Shown piece after piece: positions 1 to 12,784 of a stretch of 64,000 nt of DNA. How positions within the stretch are numbered: position 1 is the stretch's first letter; every line of letters starts with the position of its first letter. The stretch comes from JADGHX01 sp035760965 (GTDB lineage Bacteria; Pseudomonadota; Gammaproteobacteria; Steroidobacterales; Steroidobacteraceae): positions 35,274-99,273 of the forward strand of contig DASTRY010000057.1 of assembly GCA_035760965.1 (NCBI GenBank), in the 5' to 3' direction. The notes beneath the pieces were generated by a model that was not told where the DNA came from, made no database searches, and saw only the letters and a list, made by a program, of their open reading frames with translations. The position numbers and the translations under genes are program-made.

Positions 1-471
1 GTACGTCGCGTGCATGCGCGTGCCGGACACCGCCTCGTAGACGTCCATGAGCTCCTCGCGCTCTTTGAAGCACAGGAGGAAGACGGTCATGGCGCCGATG
101 TCGAGACCGTGCGCGCCGAGCCACATGAGGTGATTCAGAATGCGCGTGATCTCGTCGAACATCACACGGATGTACTGCGCGCGAATCGGCGGCTCGATGC
201 CGAGCAGGCGCTCGATGGCGAGCACGTACGCGTGCTCGTTGCACATCATCGACACGTAGTCGAGCCGGTCCATGTAGCCGATCGACTGGTTGTACGGCTT
301 CGACTCGGCCAGCTTCTCGGTGGCCCGATGCAGCAGCCCGATGTGCGGATCGGCCTTCTGGATGACCTCGCCATCGAGCTCCAGCACGAGGCGCAGCACG
401 CCGTGCGCCGCCGGATGCTGCGGGCCGAAGTTCATCGTGTAATTGCGGATTTCGACGGGGTCGCTGCTCAT
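1..471 (-). CDS. nuoD: NADH-quinone oxidoreductase subunit D, C-terminus cut by window edge
   Basis: The first 157 residues of NuoD (49 kDa subunit of respiratory complex I) are visible; the rest lies beyond base 1. NuoD is a peripheral-arm subunit that helps form the quinone-binding pocket near cluster N2. The N-terminus carries the family signature FGPQHPAAHG followed by HIGLLHRATEKL and DRLDYVSMM, all typical of the 49 kDa family. The start ATG overlaps the nuoC stop by four bases (ATGA), which suggests translational coupling inside the nuo operon. No anomaly is seen in the part present. Confidence 0.96.
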   Translation of the reverse strand, partial: MSSDPVEIRNYTMNFGPQHPAAHGVLRLVLELDGEVIQKADPHIGLLHRATEKLAESKPYNQSIGYMDRLDYVSMMCNEHAYVLAIERLLGIEPPIRAQYIRVMFDEITRILNHLMWLGAHGLDIGAMTVFLLCFKEREELMDVYEAVSGTRMHATY

Positions 472-1238
472 CGCGGTATGTTCGGGTCACGAAGGGCCGG
501 CTCGTAGCGGTGGTCCTCGCGGATCACTTTCGGCACGAGCACACGCGGCTCGATGGTCACGGGCTGGTAGACGACGCGCTTGCGCTCGGGGTCGTAGCGC
601 ACCTCGACGTTGCCCGTGAGCGGGAAGTCCTTGCGGAACGGATGGCCGACGAAGCCGTAGTCCGTGAGGATGCGCCGCAGATCCGGATGGCCGCGGAAGA
701 GAATGCCGTAGAGATCGAACGCCTCGCGCTCGAACCAGTTTGCCGAGGCCCAGATGTCGACCACCGAATCGATGACCGGATCGCCGGCCTCGTCCATGTC
801 GCAGAGGCCGATGATGCGCAGGCGCGCGTTGTGCGTGATCGAGAGGAGCTGATAGGCGACGGCGAACCGCGGCCGCTGTCTGACGATGTCGTCTTCGGCG
901 AACTGGTACTCGCGGTTTTGCTCGCCGCGGCCGCCCTCGCCCGCCTCGCTCGAATCGCTCGGCGGCGTGATGCGCGGGACGCGGCCGCGGCTGAAGCCGG
1001 AGCGCGTGGCGGTATGGGTCTGCCACTCGTCGCGGCCGTAGACGAGGTAATCGACACCCGCGAGGTCCATCATCATCTCGAAGCGCAGATCCGGCGCATC
1101 GCGCAGCGTCTTGCAGACGGCGAGGAGGTCCGCGGCCTGCACCTGGTAGGCGAGCTCATGCGGCAGCGCAGGCACTCGGGTCACGCGACCCGAGAGGTGC
1201 GCATCGACCTTCGCGGCAAGGGCTTCGACATTCTTCAT
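468..1238 (-). CDS. nuoC: NADH-quinone oxidoreductase subunit C
   Basis: NuoC (30 kDa subunit) of complex I, a peripheral-arm protein that packs against NuoD. The C-terminal half carries the family signature ERE-FDLYGI-F-GHPDLRRILTDYGF-GHP-RKDFP-TG. I use the ATG at 1238 (256 residues); the frame is also open to a TTG at 1247, but neither has a strong ribosome site. Residues of about 75-105 form a Ser/Gly/Glu-rich loop containing an SGFSRGR stretch, so the protein is separate NuoC rather than a NuoCD fusion. It overlaps nuoD by four bases and follows nuoB with a 19-base gap. Confidence 0.95.
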   Translation of the reverse strand: MKNVEALAAKVDAHLSGRVTRVPALPHELAYQVQAADLLAVCKTLRDAPDLRFEMMMDLAGVDYLVYGRDEWQTHTATRSGFSRGRVPRITPPSDSSEAGEGGRGEQNREYQFAEDDIVRQRPRFAVAYQLLSITHNARLRIIGLCDMDEAGDPVIDSVVDIWASANWFEREAFDLYGILFRGHPDLRRILTDYGFVGHPFRKDFPLTGNVEVRYDPERKRVVYQPVTIEPRVLVPKVIREDHRYEPALRDPNIPR

Positions 1239-1257
1239 GCGCGGCAAACCGTCCGTT

Positions 1258-1749
1258 TCAGCGAGCGATCGTGCTCGTGCGTGCGATCTTTTTCTGCAGC
1301 TGGATGATGCCGTACACGAGCGCTTCGGCCGTGGGCGGGCAGCCGGGTACGTACACGTCGACGGGCACGACGCGATCGCACCCGCGAACCACGGCGTACG
1401 AGTAGTGGTAGTAGCCGCCCCCGTTGGCGCACGATCCCATCGAGATCACCCAGCGCGGCTCGGCCATCTGGTCGTACACCTTGCGCAGCGCCGGAGCCAT
1501 CTTGTTGACCAGCGTGCCGGCAACGATCATCACGTCGGACTGGCGCGGGCTCGGGCGGAACACCACGCCGAAGCGGTCGAGGTCGTAGCGCGAGGCGCCG
1601 GCGTGCATCATCTCGACCGCGCAGCAGGCGAGACCGAAGGTCATCGGCCAGAGCGAGCCGGTGCGCGCCCAATTGATGAGATTGTCGACTTGGGTCGTGA
1701 AGAATCCGCGCTGCGCGAAGCCGTCGGGGCCCTGCTCTTCTAATCCCAC
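1258..1749 (-). CDS. nuoB: NADH-quinone oxidoreductase subunit B
   Basis: NuoB (PSST subunit) carries iron-sulfur cluster N2, the last electron carrier before quinone. The adjacent cysteines Cys42-Cys43 in GLACCAVEMM, the cysteine in SMGSCANGGG and the one in VPGCPPTAEAL are the expected N2 ligands. I start at the GTG at 1749 (163 residues) because it is preceded by an AAGGGAG ribosome site seven bases upstream. The start therefore lies inside the last codons of nuoA and the genes overlap by ten bases, consistent with coupled translation. The frame is open further upstream, but that part only shadows nuoA. Confidence 0.95.
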   Translation of the reverse strand: MGLEEQGPDGFAQRGFFTTQVDNLINWARTGSLWPMTFGLACCAVEMMHAGASRYDLDRFGVVFRPSPRQSDVMIVAGTLVNKMAPALRKVYDQMAEPRWVISMGSCANGGGYYHYSYAVVRGCDRVVPVDVYVPGCPPTAEALVYGIIQLQKKIARTSTIAR

Positions 1750-2108
1750 TCGAGCGCTCCCTTCTTCCACTCGTAGATGAACCCGACCACGAGGATCAGC
1801 AGGAAGAAGCCCATTGCGACCAGCCCGTAGACGCCAATGTGCTGGAGCGCCACGGCCCACGGAAACAGGAACGCGATCTCGAGATCGAACACGATGAAGA
1901 GAATGGCGACGAGGTAGTAGCGCACGTCGAACTTCATGCGAGTGTCTTCGTACGCCTCGAAGCCGCACTCGTAGGGTGAGACTTTTTCGCGGTCGCCGTG
2001 AAAGCGCGAGAAGAGTCGTCCGAGACCGTTGCCGAGCAGCAGCAGGAGCGCGGCCAGACCGGCGGCGACGACGAGGAAGATGAGAACGGGCAGGTAGTTC
2101 GCCAGCAT
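1740..2108 (-). CDS. nuoA: NADH-quinone oxidoreductase subunit A
   Basis: NuoA is a small membrane subunit at the junction of the membrane and peripheral arms of complex I. The 122 residues contain three hydrophobic segments (about 5-30, 65-85 and 92-112) with the conserved loop sequence YECGFEA between the first two and FDLEIAFLFPW in the second. I use the ATG at 2108; a TTG six bases upstream is also in frame. This is the first gene of the nuo operon, with 263 bases separating it from the upstream tRNA-Leu gene, so a promoter probably lies in that gap. Confidence 0.94.
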   Translation of the reverse strand: MLANYLPVLIFLVVAAGLAALLLLLGNGLGRLFSRFHGDREKVSPYECGFEAYEDTRMKFDVRYYLVAILFIVFDLEIAFLFPWAVALQHIGVYGLVAMGFFLLILVVGFIYEWKKGALEWD

Positions 2109-2197
2109 GTTCAACCCACATCAAAAGGGGACAGTTCGCATCCCCGCGCGCTGCCCCCCGTGTCGGCCGCGCATTCTACAAGACCGGACAAAATAAT

Positions 2198-2219
2198 GAG
2201 TGACTCTTAAGAGTTACTC
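2198..2219. repeat. 22-base near-perfect palindrome upstream of nuoA
   Basis: Two 11-base arms centred at 2208/2209 pair everywhere except one G-T position. Read on the minus strand the hairpin is followed by ATTATTTT. It lies between tRNA-Leu and nuoA and could be a weak terminator for the secG-tRNA transcript, an operator for nuo, or a REP-type remnant. The remaining bases between 2109 and 2371 show no gene; a TAGAAT hexamer on the minus strand near 2171-2176 is a possible -10 for nuo but lacks a convincing -35. Confidence 0.4.
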
Positions 2220-2371
2220 GCCATTCATGGAGACGGCGCGTAGCGACCGTCGGCGTAACGCAGCCACCCGCGGTCGGCCACATCACAAGGCATGGCCTCA
2301 GGTAGGCGCGCGAAAACCTTTCGCCCCGGCAACCCCCGTGCAATCGCTGCCCGGAGGCCATGAACACATAC

Positions 2372-2456
2372 TGGTGCGGACGGGGAGACTCGAACTCCCA
2401 TGCCTTGCGGCGCTAGCCCCTCAAGCTAGTGTGTCTACCAATTCCACCACGTCCGC
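2372..2456 (-). tRNA. leuT: tRNA-Leu (anticodon GAG)
   Basis: The minus strand folds as a class II tRNA: acceptor GCGGACG paired with CGTCCGC, D arm with AATTGGTAGAC, anticodon stem CTAGC/GCTAG around loop TTGAGGG (anticodon GAG), a variable arm with GCCGCAAGGC, and T loop TTCGAGT. The CCA end is encoded at 2372-2374. It reads leucine CTC/CTT codons. It sits 28 bases after secG and is probably processed from the secG transcript. The specific gene symbol is a guess. Confidence 0.96.
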
Positions 2457-2484
2457 AGCGGCGCGCACGCGCGCCGTAGGAAAC

Positions 2485-2925
2485 TCACTTCCTCTCGGGC
2501 CCATCCGCGGGCGCCGGGACTTCGCCCGATGCGGGCGCATTCGCCGGGGCCGGCGTCGTCGCCGGCGCAGGCGCGGGTGCTGCAGTGCCCGTCGCGGGAG
2601 CCGGAATCGCGGGTGTCTGCCCCGCGCCGTTCGCGGGCTCGGGCGCTGTCGTGCCCGCCGCCTCATCGAGGATGGTCTTCGGCGCCTGCGCCTGCTGCGA
2701 GCCCATGTACGCGAGCGCGAGGCTGTTCAACATGAACACGGCCGCGAGGATCGCAGTGGTCCGTGACAGCGCCGTGCGCGCACCGCGAGCGCCGAACACC
2801 GTGCCCGAAGCGCCGGCGCCGAAGCCGGCGCCCGCGTCGGCACCCTTGCCGCGCTGAAGCAGCACGAGGCCCACGATGCCGAAGCACACGAAGACCTGCA
2901 CGCCCATCAAAATCATTCGCAACAT
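2485..2925 (-). CDS. secG: Preprotein translocase subunit SecG
   Basis: SecG is the small accessory subunit of the SecYEG channel in the inner membrane. The 146 residues show two membrane segments (about 4-22 and 52-75) flanking the conserved cytoplasmic loop LLQRGKGADAGAGFGAG. The C-terminus after residue 78 is a low-complexity Ala/Pro/Thr tail of about 65 residues, longer than in Escherichia coli SecG (110 residues total). It follows tpiA by 28 bases and precedes tRNA-Leu, the usual tpiA-secG-tRNA-Leu arrangement of gammaproteobacteria. Confidence 0.95.
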   Translation of the reverse strand: MLRMILMGVQVFVCFGIVGLVLLQRGKGADAGAGFGAGASGTVFGARGARTALSRTTAILAAVFMLNSLALAYMGSQQAQAPKTILDEAAGTTAPEPANGAGQTPAIPAPATGTAAPAPAPATTPAPANAPASGEVPAPADGPERK

Positions 2926-2953
2926 GCCTAAAACCTATGCCTGGAAGGCCGCC

Positions 2954-3712
2954 TCAGTGAGGCCGGGCCGCCGCCAGGATCGCAAGGAACTCATCCGCTT
3001 TGAGCGAGGCGCCGCCGATCAGGCCGCCGTCCACGTCCGGCATCGCGAAGAGCTCGGCCGCGTTTCCGGCCTTGACACTGCCGCCGTAGAGGATCCGCGT
3101 TTCGGCCGCGATCTTAGCACTGCGCGCGTGCAGCCGCGCGCGGATGAACGCGTGCACCTCCTGCGCTTGGTCCGGCGTCGCGTTGCGTCCCGTACCGATC
3201 GCCCAAACGGGCTCGTACGCGATGACCGCGTGCGCGAAGGCATCCACTCCGCAGAGCTCGAGCACCGCGTCGAGCTGGCGCTGGACCACTTCCTCGGTGC
3301 GGTTCGACTCGCGCTCGGCGAGCTGCTCGCCCACACAGAGAATGGGGATGAGCTGCTTCGACTGCGCCGCGGCGAACTTGCGCGCCACGAGCTGCTCGCT
3401 CTCCCGATAGATGAGGCGGCGCTCGGAGTGGCCGACGATGACGTACTCGCAGCCCACGTCCTTCAACATGGCCGCGGAGACCTCGCCGGTGAACGCGCCC
3501 TGCATCTCCGCGCACACGTTCTGTGCGCCGAGCTCGATCGAGGAGCCGCGCAGGATACGGGCGCACTCCTGCAGATACACGAATGGCGGGCACACGACGC
3601 AGGTCGCAACGGGCTTCGCCGGCAGCTGCGCCATCAGCTCTTCGAGCAACCGCGCATTTTCGGCGCGCGAGCCGTGCAGCTTCCAATTTCCGGCGACGAT
3701 GGGGCGGCGCAT
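2954..3712 (-). CDS. tpiA: Triose-phosphate isomerase
   Basis: Interconverts dihydroxyacetone phosphate and glyceraldehyde 3-phosphate in glycolysis and gluconeogenesis. The 252 residues begin with the substrate-binding segment GNWKLHG (Asn9, Lys11); the catalytic histidine lies in VIVGHSERR and the catalytic glutamate in AYEPVWAIGTG. The C-terminal phosphate-binding motif LYGGSVKAGNA is intact. The ATG at 3712 has an AGGA ribosome site about eight bases upstream. A good sigma-70-like promoter lies 60-90 bases upstream and probably drives tpiA-secG-tRNA-Leu. Confidence 0.97.
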   Translation of the reverse strand: MRRPIVAGNWKLHGSRAENARLLEELMAQLPAKPVATCVVCPPFVYLQECARILRGSSIELGAQNVCAEMQGAFTGEVSAAMLKDVGCEYVIVGHSERRLIYRESEQLVARKFAAAQSKQLIPILCVGEQLAERESNRTEEVVQRQLDAVLELCGVDAFAHAVIAYEPVWAIGTGRNATPDQAQEVHAFIRARLHARSAKIAAETRILYGGSVKAGNAAELFAMPDVDGGLIGGASLKADEFLAILAAARPH

Positions 3713-3773
3713 GGGCCCGTCCTGCAGGGTTAATGTGAGCGCCCCACAGGGGGGCGCCGCTCAAGGGCGCGCG

Positions 3774-3802
3774 ATGATAGACACGAGGGGGGGCGAGCGC
3801 AA
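3774..3802 (-). promoter_or_regulatory. Candidate sigma-70 promoter of tpiA
   Basis: On the minus strand TTGCGC (3802-3797) and TATCAT (3779-3774) are separated by 17 bases, giving a predicted start near 3767 and a 55-base leader to tpiA. The rest of the 321-base gap between tpiA and glmM (3803-4033) has no convincing gene; it is GC-rich and the short frames there have no ribosome site. Confidence 0.5.
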
Positions 3803-4033
3803 CCCACGGAGGAAGGCGGGAATTTTCGCGGCCGACGGCCCCGCTCGCGCCGCCCGCGAACCGCTGGCTCGCGCGCTCGGGCTCACGCCCACGACCGCCC
3901 CTCTTTCGGCGCACGGATTCCGCGCAAACGCCTGGATTTCGCCTTGGCCCGTGCGCGGATCGCCTATCGGTGCGCTCGGCATTCGCGAGCGTGAAGGCGT
4001 CTATACCGCGGCACTCGGCTCGAGCCGGCCGCT

Positions 4034-5368
4034 CTAGACCGCGGCCGCCTTCACGACATCCGCCAGCTCGCCGGCGAGGGATTTCGTGAGCGCCTCGTCG
4101 CGGCCTTCGACCATCACTCGGATGACCGGCTCGGTGCCGGACGCGCGCAGCACGACGCGGCCCTCGCCCGCCAGCCGTTCCTCGATGCGCGTGACGGCCT
4201 TCTGCACTTCGGGCACGGTCTTCGGATCGAAGCGCTTCGCGACCTTCACGTTGAGCAGCACCTGCGGAAACTTCTGCATCCCCGCAGCCAGCTCGGCGAG
4301 CGAGCGACCCGTCTGCTTCATGACCGCGAGCACCTGGAGGGCGCTCACGAGCCCATCGCCGGTGGTCGTCTTGTCGAGGCACAGGATGTGACCCGAGGTC
4401 TCGCCGCCGAGGATGCCGCCGTGCTCGCGCAGCATGCTGAGCACGTAGCGATCGCCGACCTGCGCGCGCATGAACGGAATGCCGGCGCGCTTCAGCGCGA
4501 GCTCGAGGCCGATGTTCGTCATCACCGTGCCGACCACCGGGCCGCGCAGCGTGCCGGCCTCCTGGCGCGCCTTCGCAATCACGTACAGCAACTGATCGCC
4601 ATCGACGGTGCGGCCGAAGTGATCGACCATGACGAGCCGATCGCCGTCGCCATCGAGCGCGACACCGACGTGCGCGCGCACTCCCGGCACCGTGAGCTGC
4701 AGGAGCGCCGGCGCCGTCGAGCCGCACCCGTCGTTGATGTTGCGGCCGTTCGGCGAGCAGCCGATCGGCACGATCTCGGCGCCGAGGTCCGCCAGGATGC
4801 GCGGGCCGACCTTGTACGTCGCGCCGTTCGCGCAGTCGATCACGATCTTCATCCCGGAGAGATCGACGCCGGGCGGCAGCGTCGAGGCGCAGAACTCCTG
4901 GTACATGGTGCGCGAGCGGTCGACGCGCGTGGCGCGACCCAGGCTGCGCGAGGTCTTCGTGAGCGGCTTCTGCTCGAGCTCGAGCTCGATCCGCTCCTCG
5001 AGCTCGTCGGAGAGCTTCGCGCCGGTCGCGTCGAAGAACTTGATGCCGTTGTCGTCGTAGAGATTGTGCGAAGCGCTGATCACGACGCCGAAGTTCGCAT
5101 TGAACTTGGTGGTCATGTACGCGATGCCCGGCGTCGGCAGCGGCCCGATGAGCAGCGCATTCACGCCTGCCGCGACGAAGCCCGCCTCGAGCGCGGATTC
5201 GAACATGTAGCCGGAAAGTCGCGTGTCTTTGCCGATGAGCACCGTGCCGCCGTCGGGCGCGAGCACGCGCGCCGCGGCGCTCGCGAGATTCAACGCGAAA
5301 TCCACCGTCATCGGATGCACGCCGACCTGACCGCGCACGCCGTCGGTGCCGAAATATCGTCGCGTCAA
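4034..5368 (-). CDS. glmM: Phosphoglucosamine mutase
   Basis: Converts glucosamine 6-phosphate to glucosamine 1-phosphate, feeding UDP-GlcNAc for peptidoglycan and lipopolysaccharide. The phosphorylated active-site serine is Ser100 in ISASHN, the metal loop is DGDGDRL, and the sugar-binding loop is GGETSGH; the C-terminal RASGTEPVIRVMVE phosphate site is intact. I start at a TTG at 5368 that overlaps the folP stop (TTGA) and is preceded by GGAGGGCGGAGAG; this gives 444 residues, matching the family length of about 445. The frame stays open far upstream through folP, but that is a shadow. Confidence 0.95.
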   Translation of the reverse strand: MTRRYFGTDGVRGQVGVHPMTVDFALNLASAAARVLAPDGGTVLIGKDTRLSGYMFESALEAGFVAAGVNALLIGPLPTPGIAYMTTKFNANFGVVISASHNLYDDNGIKFFDATGAKLSDELEERIELELEQKPLTKTSRSLGRATRVDRSRTMYQEFCASTLPPGVDLSGMKIVIDCANGATYKVGPRILADLGAEIVPIGCSPNGRNINDGCGSTAPALLQLTVPGVRAHVGVALDGDGDRLVMVDHFGRTVDGDQLLYVIAKARQEAGTLRGPVVGTVMTNIGLELALKRAGIPFMRAQVGDRYVLSMLREHGGILGGETSGHILCLDKTTTGDGLVSALQVLAVMKQTGRSLAELAAGMQKFPQVLLNVKVAKRFDPKTVPEVQKAVTRIEERLAGEGRVVLRASGTEPVIRVMVEGRDEALTKSLAGELADVVKAAAV

Positions 5369-6219
5369 CTCTCCGCCCTCCACTCTTGGATGGCCGCGAC
5401 CGTCTTCATCGCGTCCACCGTTGCCGCCACATCGTGAGCGCGCACGATGCGCGCGCCTTTCAGAACCGCCATCACGGCCAGCGCGATGCTGCCGTACACC
5501 CGTTCGTCCGCGGGTTTGCCGAGAATCTTGCCGAGCATCGACTTGCGGGAGAGCCCGACGAGCAGCGGCATGCCATCCGGCTGCGCCGGCTGCATGGCCG
5601 CGAGCACATCGAGACCGCGCAAGAGAGCGGCATTGTGCGCCAGGGTCTTGCCGAACCCGAAGCCCGGATCGATTGCGATCCGCTCGGGCGGGATGCCCAA
5701 CGCGCGGCAACTCTGCACGCGCTCGGCGAGGAATGCCTTGACCTCGTTCACGACATCCCCGTAGCGCGGGTCCTGTTGCATGGTTCGCGGTTCGCCCTGC
5801 ATGTGCATGAGGCACACCGCACAGCCGGATTCGGCCGCCGTTTCGAGCGCGCCGGGCAGGCGCAGCGCGTATACATCGTTGATCAGTCCGGCGCCCGCGG
5901 CGGCGGCGGCCTTCATCACCGCCGGCTTGCTCGTATCGATCGAGAGGATGGCCTTCTCTCCGGCGAGCCCCTCGATCACCGGGATGACCCGGCGCAGCTC
6001 CTCGTCCACGGACACGGGCATCGCGCCCGGCCGCGTCGATTCGCCGCCGATATCGAGGATCGCCGCGCCCTCCTCGACCAGCCGCCGGCCGTGTTCGACG
6101 GCCCGGCGCGCGTCGAGAAAGCGTCCGCCGTCGGAAAACGAGTCCGGCGTGACGTTGACGATGCCCATCACGACGGGCGTGCTGAGGTCGAGTCGTTGCC
6201 GGCCGCAGAGGAGTTGCAT
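5365..6219 (-). CDS. folP: Dihydropteroate synthase
   Basis: Condenses p-aminobenzoate with hydroxymethyl-dihydropterin diphosphate to make dihydropteroate in folate synthesis; it is the sulfonamide target. The pterin-site signature NVTPDSFSDGG is at residues 22-32, DIGGESTRPGA follows at about 57-67, and the C-terminal substrate residues lie in LVGLSRKSM and RAHDV. At 284 residues it has normal length. It overlaps glmM by four bases, the typical folP-glmM couple behind ftsH, but a terminator separates it from ftsH. Confidence 0.96.
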   Translation of the reverse strand: MQLLCGRQRLDLSTPVVMGIVNVTPDSFSDGGRFLDARRAVEHGRRLVEEGAAILDIGGESTRPGAMPVSVDEELRRVIPVIEGLAGEKAILSIDTSKPAVMKAAAAAGAGLINDVYALRLPGALETAAESGCAVCLMHMQGEPRTMQQDPRYGDVVNEVKAFLAERVQSCRALGIPPERIAIDPGFGFGKTLAHNAALLRGLDVLAAMQPAQPDGMPLLVGLSRKSMLGKILGKPADERVYGSIALAVMAVLKGARIVRAHDVAATVDAMKTVAAIQEWRAES

Positions 6220-6242
6220 GGGGTGCGAATGTTAGCGCCCGA

Positions 6243-6280
6243 AACGAAAACGGGGTCGGCATCGTGAATGCCGACCCCGC
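6243..6280 (-). terminator. Rho-independent terminator after ftsH
   Basis: A perfect 12-base-pair stem (6251-6262 with 6268-6279) closes a 5-base loop; on the minus strand it is followed by TTTTCGTTTC. It lies between the ftsH stop (6393) and the folP start (6219), so folP-glmM is expected to need its own promoter or read-through. Confidence 0.85.
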
Positions 6281-6392
6281 GTGATCAACGACAGCGTCCG
6301 GAGGCTGTCAGGGAAGCGGGACACCTGGGGCGCGCTGGCCGCTCATCGATGCGCGCACTCGCGCCTCGCCCCGACAACCCGTGCGCGGCCGG

Positions 6393-8303
<1,911 letters not shown>

Positions 8304-8349
8304 GGGCTAAAACCTCTTGCGCTTACGGTCAGCGAAGGTCCGATCGACC

Positions 8350-8976
8350 CTACACCAACCCAAACCCCTTAGCCAGCAAATACAACTCGGGGCTCCGGGA
8401 CCGGGATGCATCGGGTTTGCACACCTTGACCCTGGCGAATTTGCGTCGGCTCGCCGCGACGAGCTCCTGGAATCCGGCGCCTTGAAAAACCTTGATCAGG
8501 GCACTGCCGTCGCGCTTCAAGACACGCTCCGCGAGATCGAGGGCCAGCTCGGCGAGATACATCGAGCGGGGCTGATCGATCGCATCCACCCCGCTCATGT
8601 TCGGGGCCATGTCCGAGAGCACCACATCGACCTGCCCGCCGGCCACCAAGGCAACGATCTCGGCTACGACCGGTTCCTCCCGGAAGTCGCCCTGCACGAA
8701 TTGAACGCCCGGCAGGGGCTCCATGGGCAGGATGTCGGTCGCAATCACGCGGCCTTTTTCGCCCACCTTGCGCGCGGCGTACTGCGACCAGGCGCCCGGA
8801 GCGGCACCCAGATCGAGGCAGAAAGCGCCCGGCTTCAGCAGACGCTCCTTGCGGTCGATCTCCTCGAGCTTGTAGACCGCCCGCGACCGCCAACCCTCGC
8901 TCTTCGCGCGCTGGACGTACGGATCGTTGAAGTGCTCCTGCAGCCACCGGCCGGAGCTCTTGGATCGCCTGGCCAT
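8350..8976 (-). CDS. rlmE: 23S rRNA (uridine-2'-O) methyltransferase RlmE
   Basis: Methylates the 2'-O of U2552 in the ribosomal A-loop (FtsJ/RrmJ family). The 208 residues carry the SAM-binding motif LDLGAAPGAWSQ and the K-D-K-E catalytic tetrad in RAVYKLEE, VLSDMAPN, LIKVFQG and SPELYLLAKGF. Length matches the family (209 in Escherichia coli). It lies between greA and ftsH on the same strand; the RNA-binding gene yhbY, which often sits beside rlmE, is not present here. Confidence 0.97.
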   Translation of the reverse strand: MARRSKSSGRWLQEHFNDPYVQRAKSEGWRSRAVYKLEEIDRKERLLKPGAFCLDLGAAPGAWSQYAARKVGEKGRVIATDILPMEPLPGVQFVQGDFREEPVVAEIVALVAGGQVDVVLSDMAPNMSGVDAIDQPRSMYLAELALDLAERVLKRDGSALIKVFQGAGFQELVAASRRKFARVKVCKPDASRSRSPELYLLAKGFGLV

Positions 8977-9011
8977 CGACTCACCCGTCCCTGGGGGGAC
9001 AGCCTCGCGCG

Positions 9012-9484
9012 CTACTCGTATTGGACCCGCACGACTTCGTAGCTGCGCGTCCCGCCCGGAGCCTCGACGTCGACGATGTCGCCCTCGGCCTTGCCGACGA
9101 GCGCGCGCGCGATCGGCGAGGAGATGGAGATGCGGCCCACGCGGATGTCCGCCTCGTCCTCACCGACGATCTGGTACTTCACGCGCTTGCTGTCGTTCTG
9201 GTCTTCGAGCTCGATCGAGGCGCCGAACACGATCTTGCCGCTGCCCACCATGCGGCTCGTGTCGATGATCTCGGCGTTGCTGAGCTTCGCCTCGATCTCG
9301 CTGATGCGGCCCTCGATGAAGCCTTGCTGCTCGCGGGCTGCATGGTACTCGGCGTTTTCCGACAGATCGCCGAGCCCGCGCGCCTCGGCGATCGCTCGGA
9401 TCACGTTCGGGCGTGCCTCGGACTTGAGCCGCTTCAGCTCGGCGCGCAGCGCCTCGGCGCCGCGCAAGGTCATGGGCGTGCGTT

Positions 9485-9488
<4 letters not shown>
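9012..9488 (-). CDS. greA: Transcript cleavage factor GreA
   Basis: Binds the secondary channel of RNA polymerase and stimulates cleavage of backtracked RNA. I start at ATG 9488 (158 residues, as in Escherichia coli) rather than at the longer open frame. The N-terminal coiled coil ends in the acidic tip GDLSENAEYHAAREQQ, where the Asp and Glu stimulate cleavage; the C-terminal FKBP-like domain follows from about residue 80. The start overlaps the carB stop by four bases (ATGA), so greA is probably translated with the carAB message. Confidence 0.96.
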
Positions 9489-12712
<3,224 letters not shown>

Positions 12713-12784
12713 TCTTCTGCTGTAGCAGCTTCTTCATGTCGGAACGGGTTCGAAGCGGCGCTGGATGCGGGCGCGCGGCGCGCA

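Noticed and set aside
3761..3982. A 73-codon minus-strand frame in the tpiA-glmM gap
   Set aside because: No ribosome site or recognisable features, and it overlaps the predicted tpiA promoter region.
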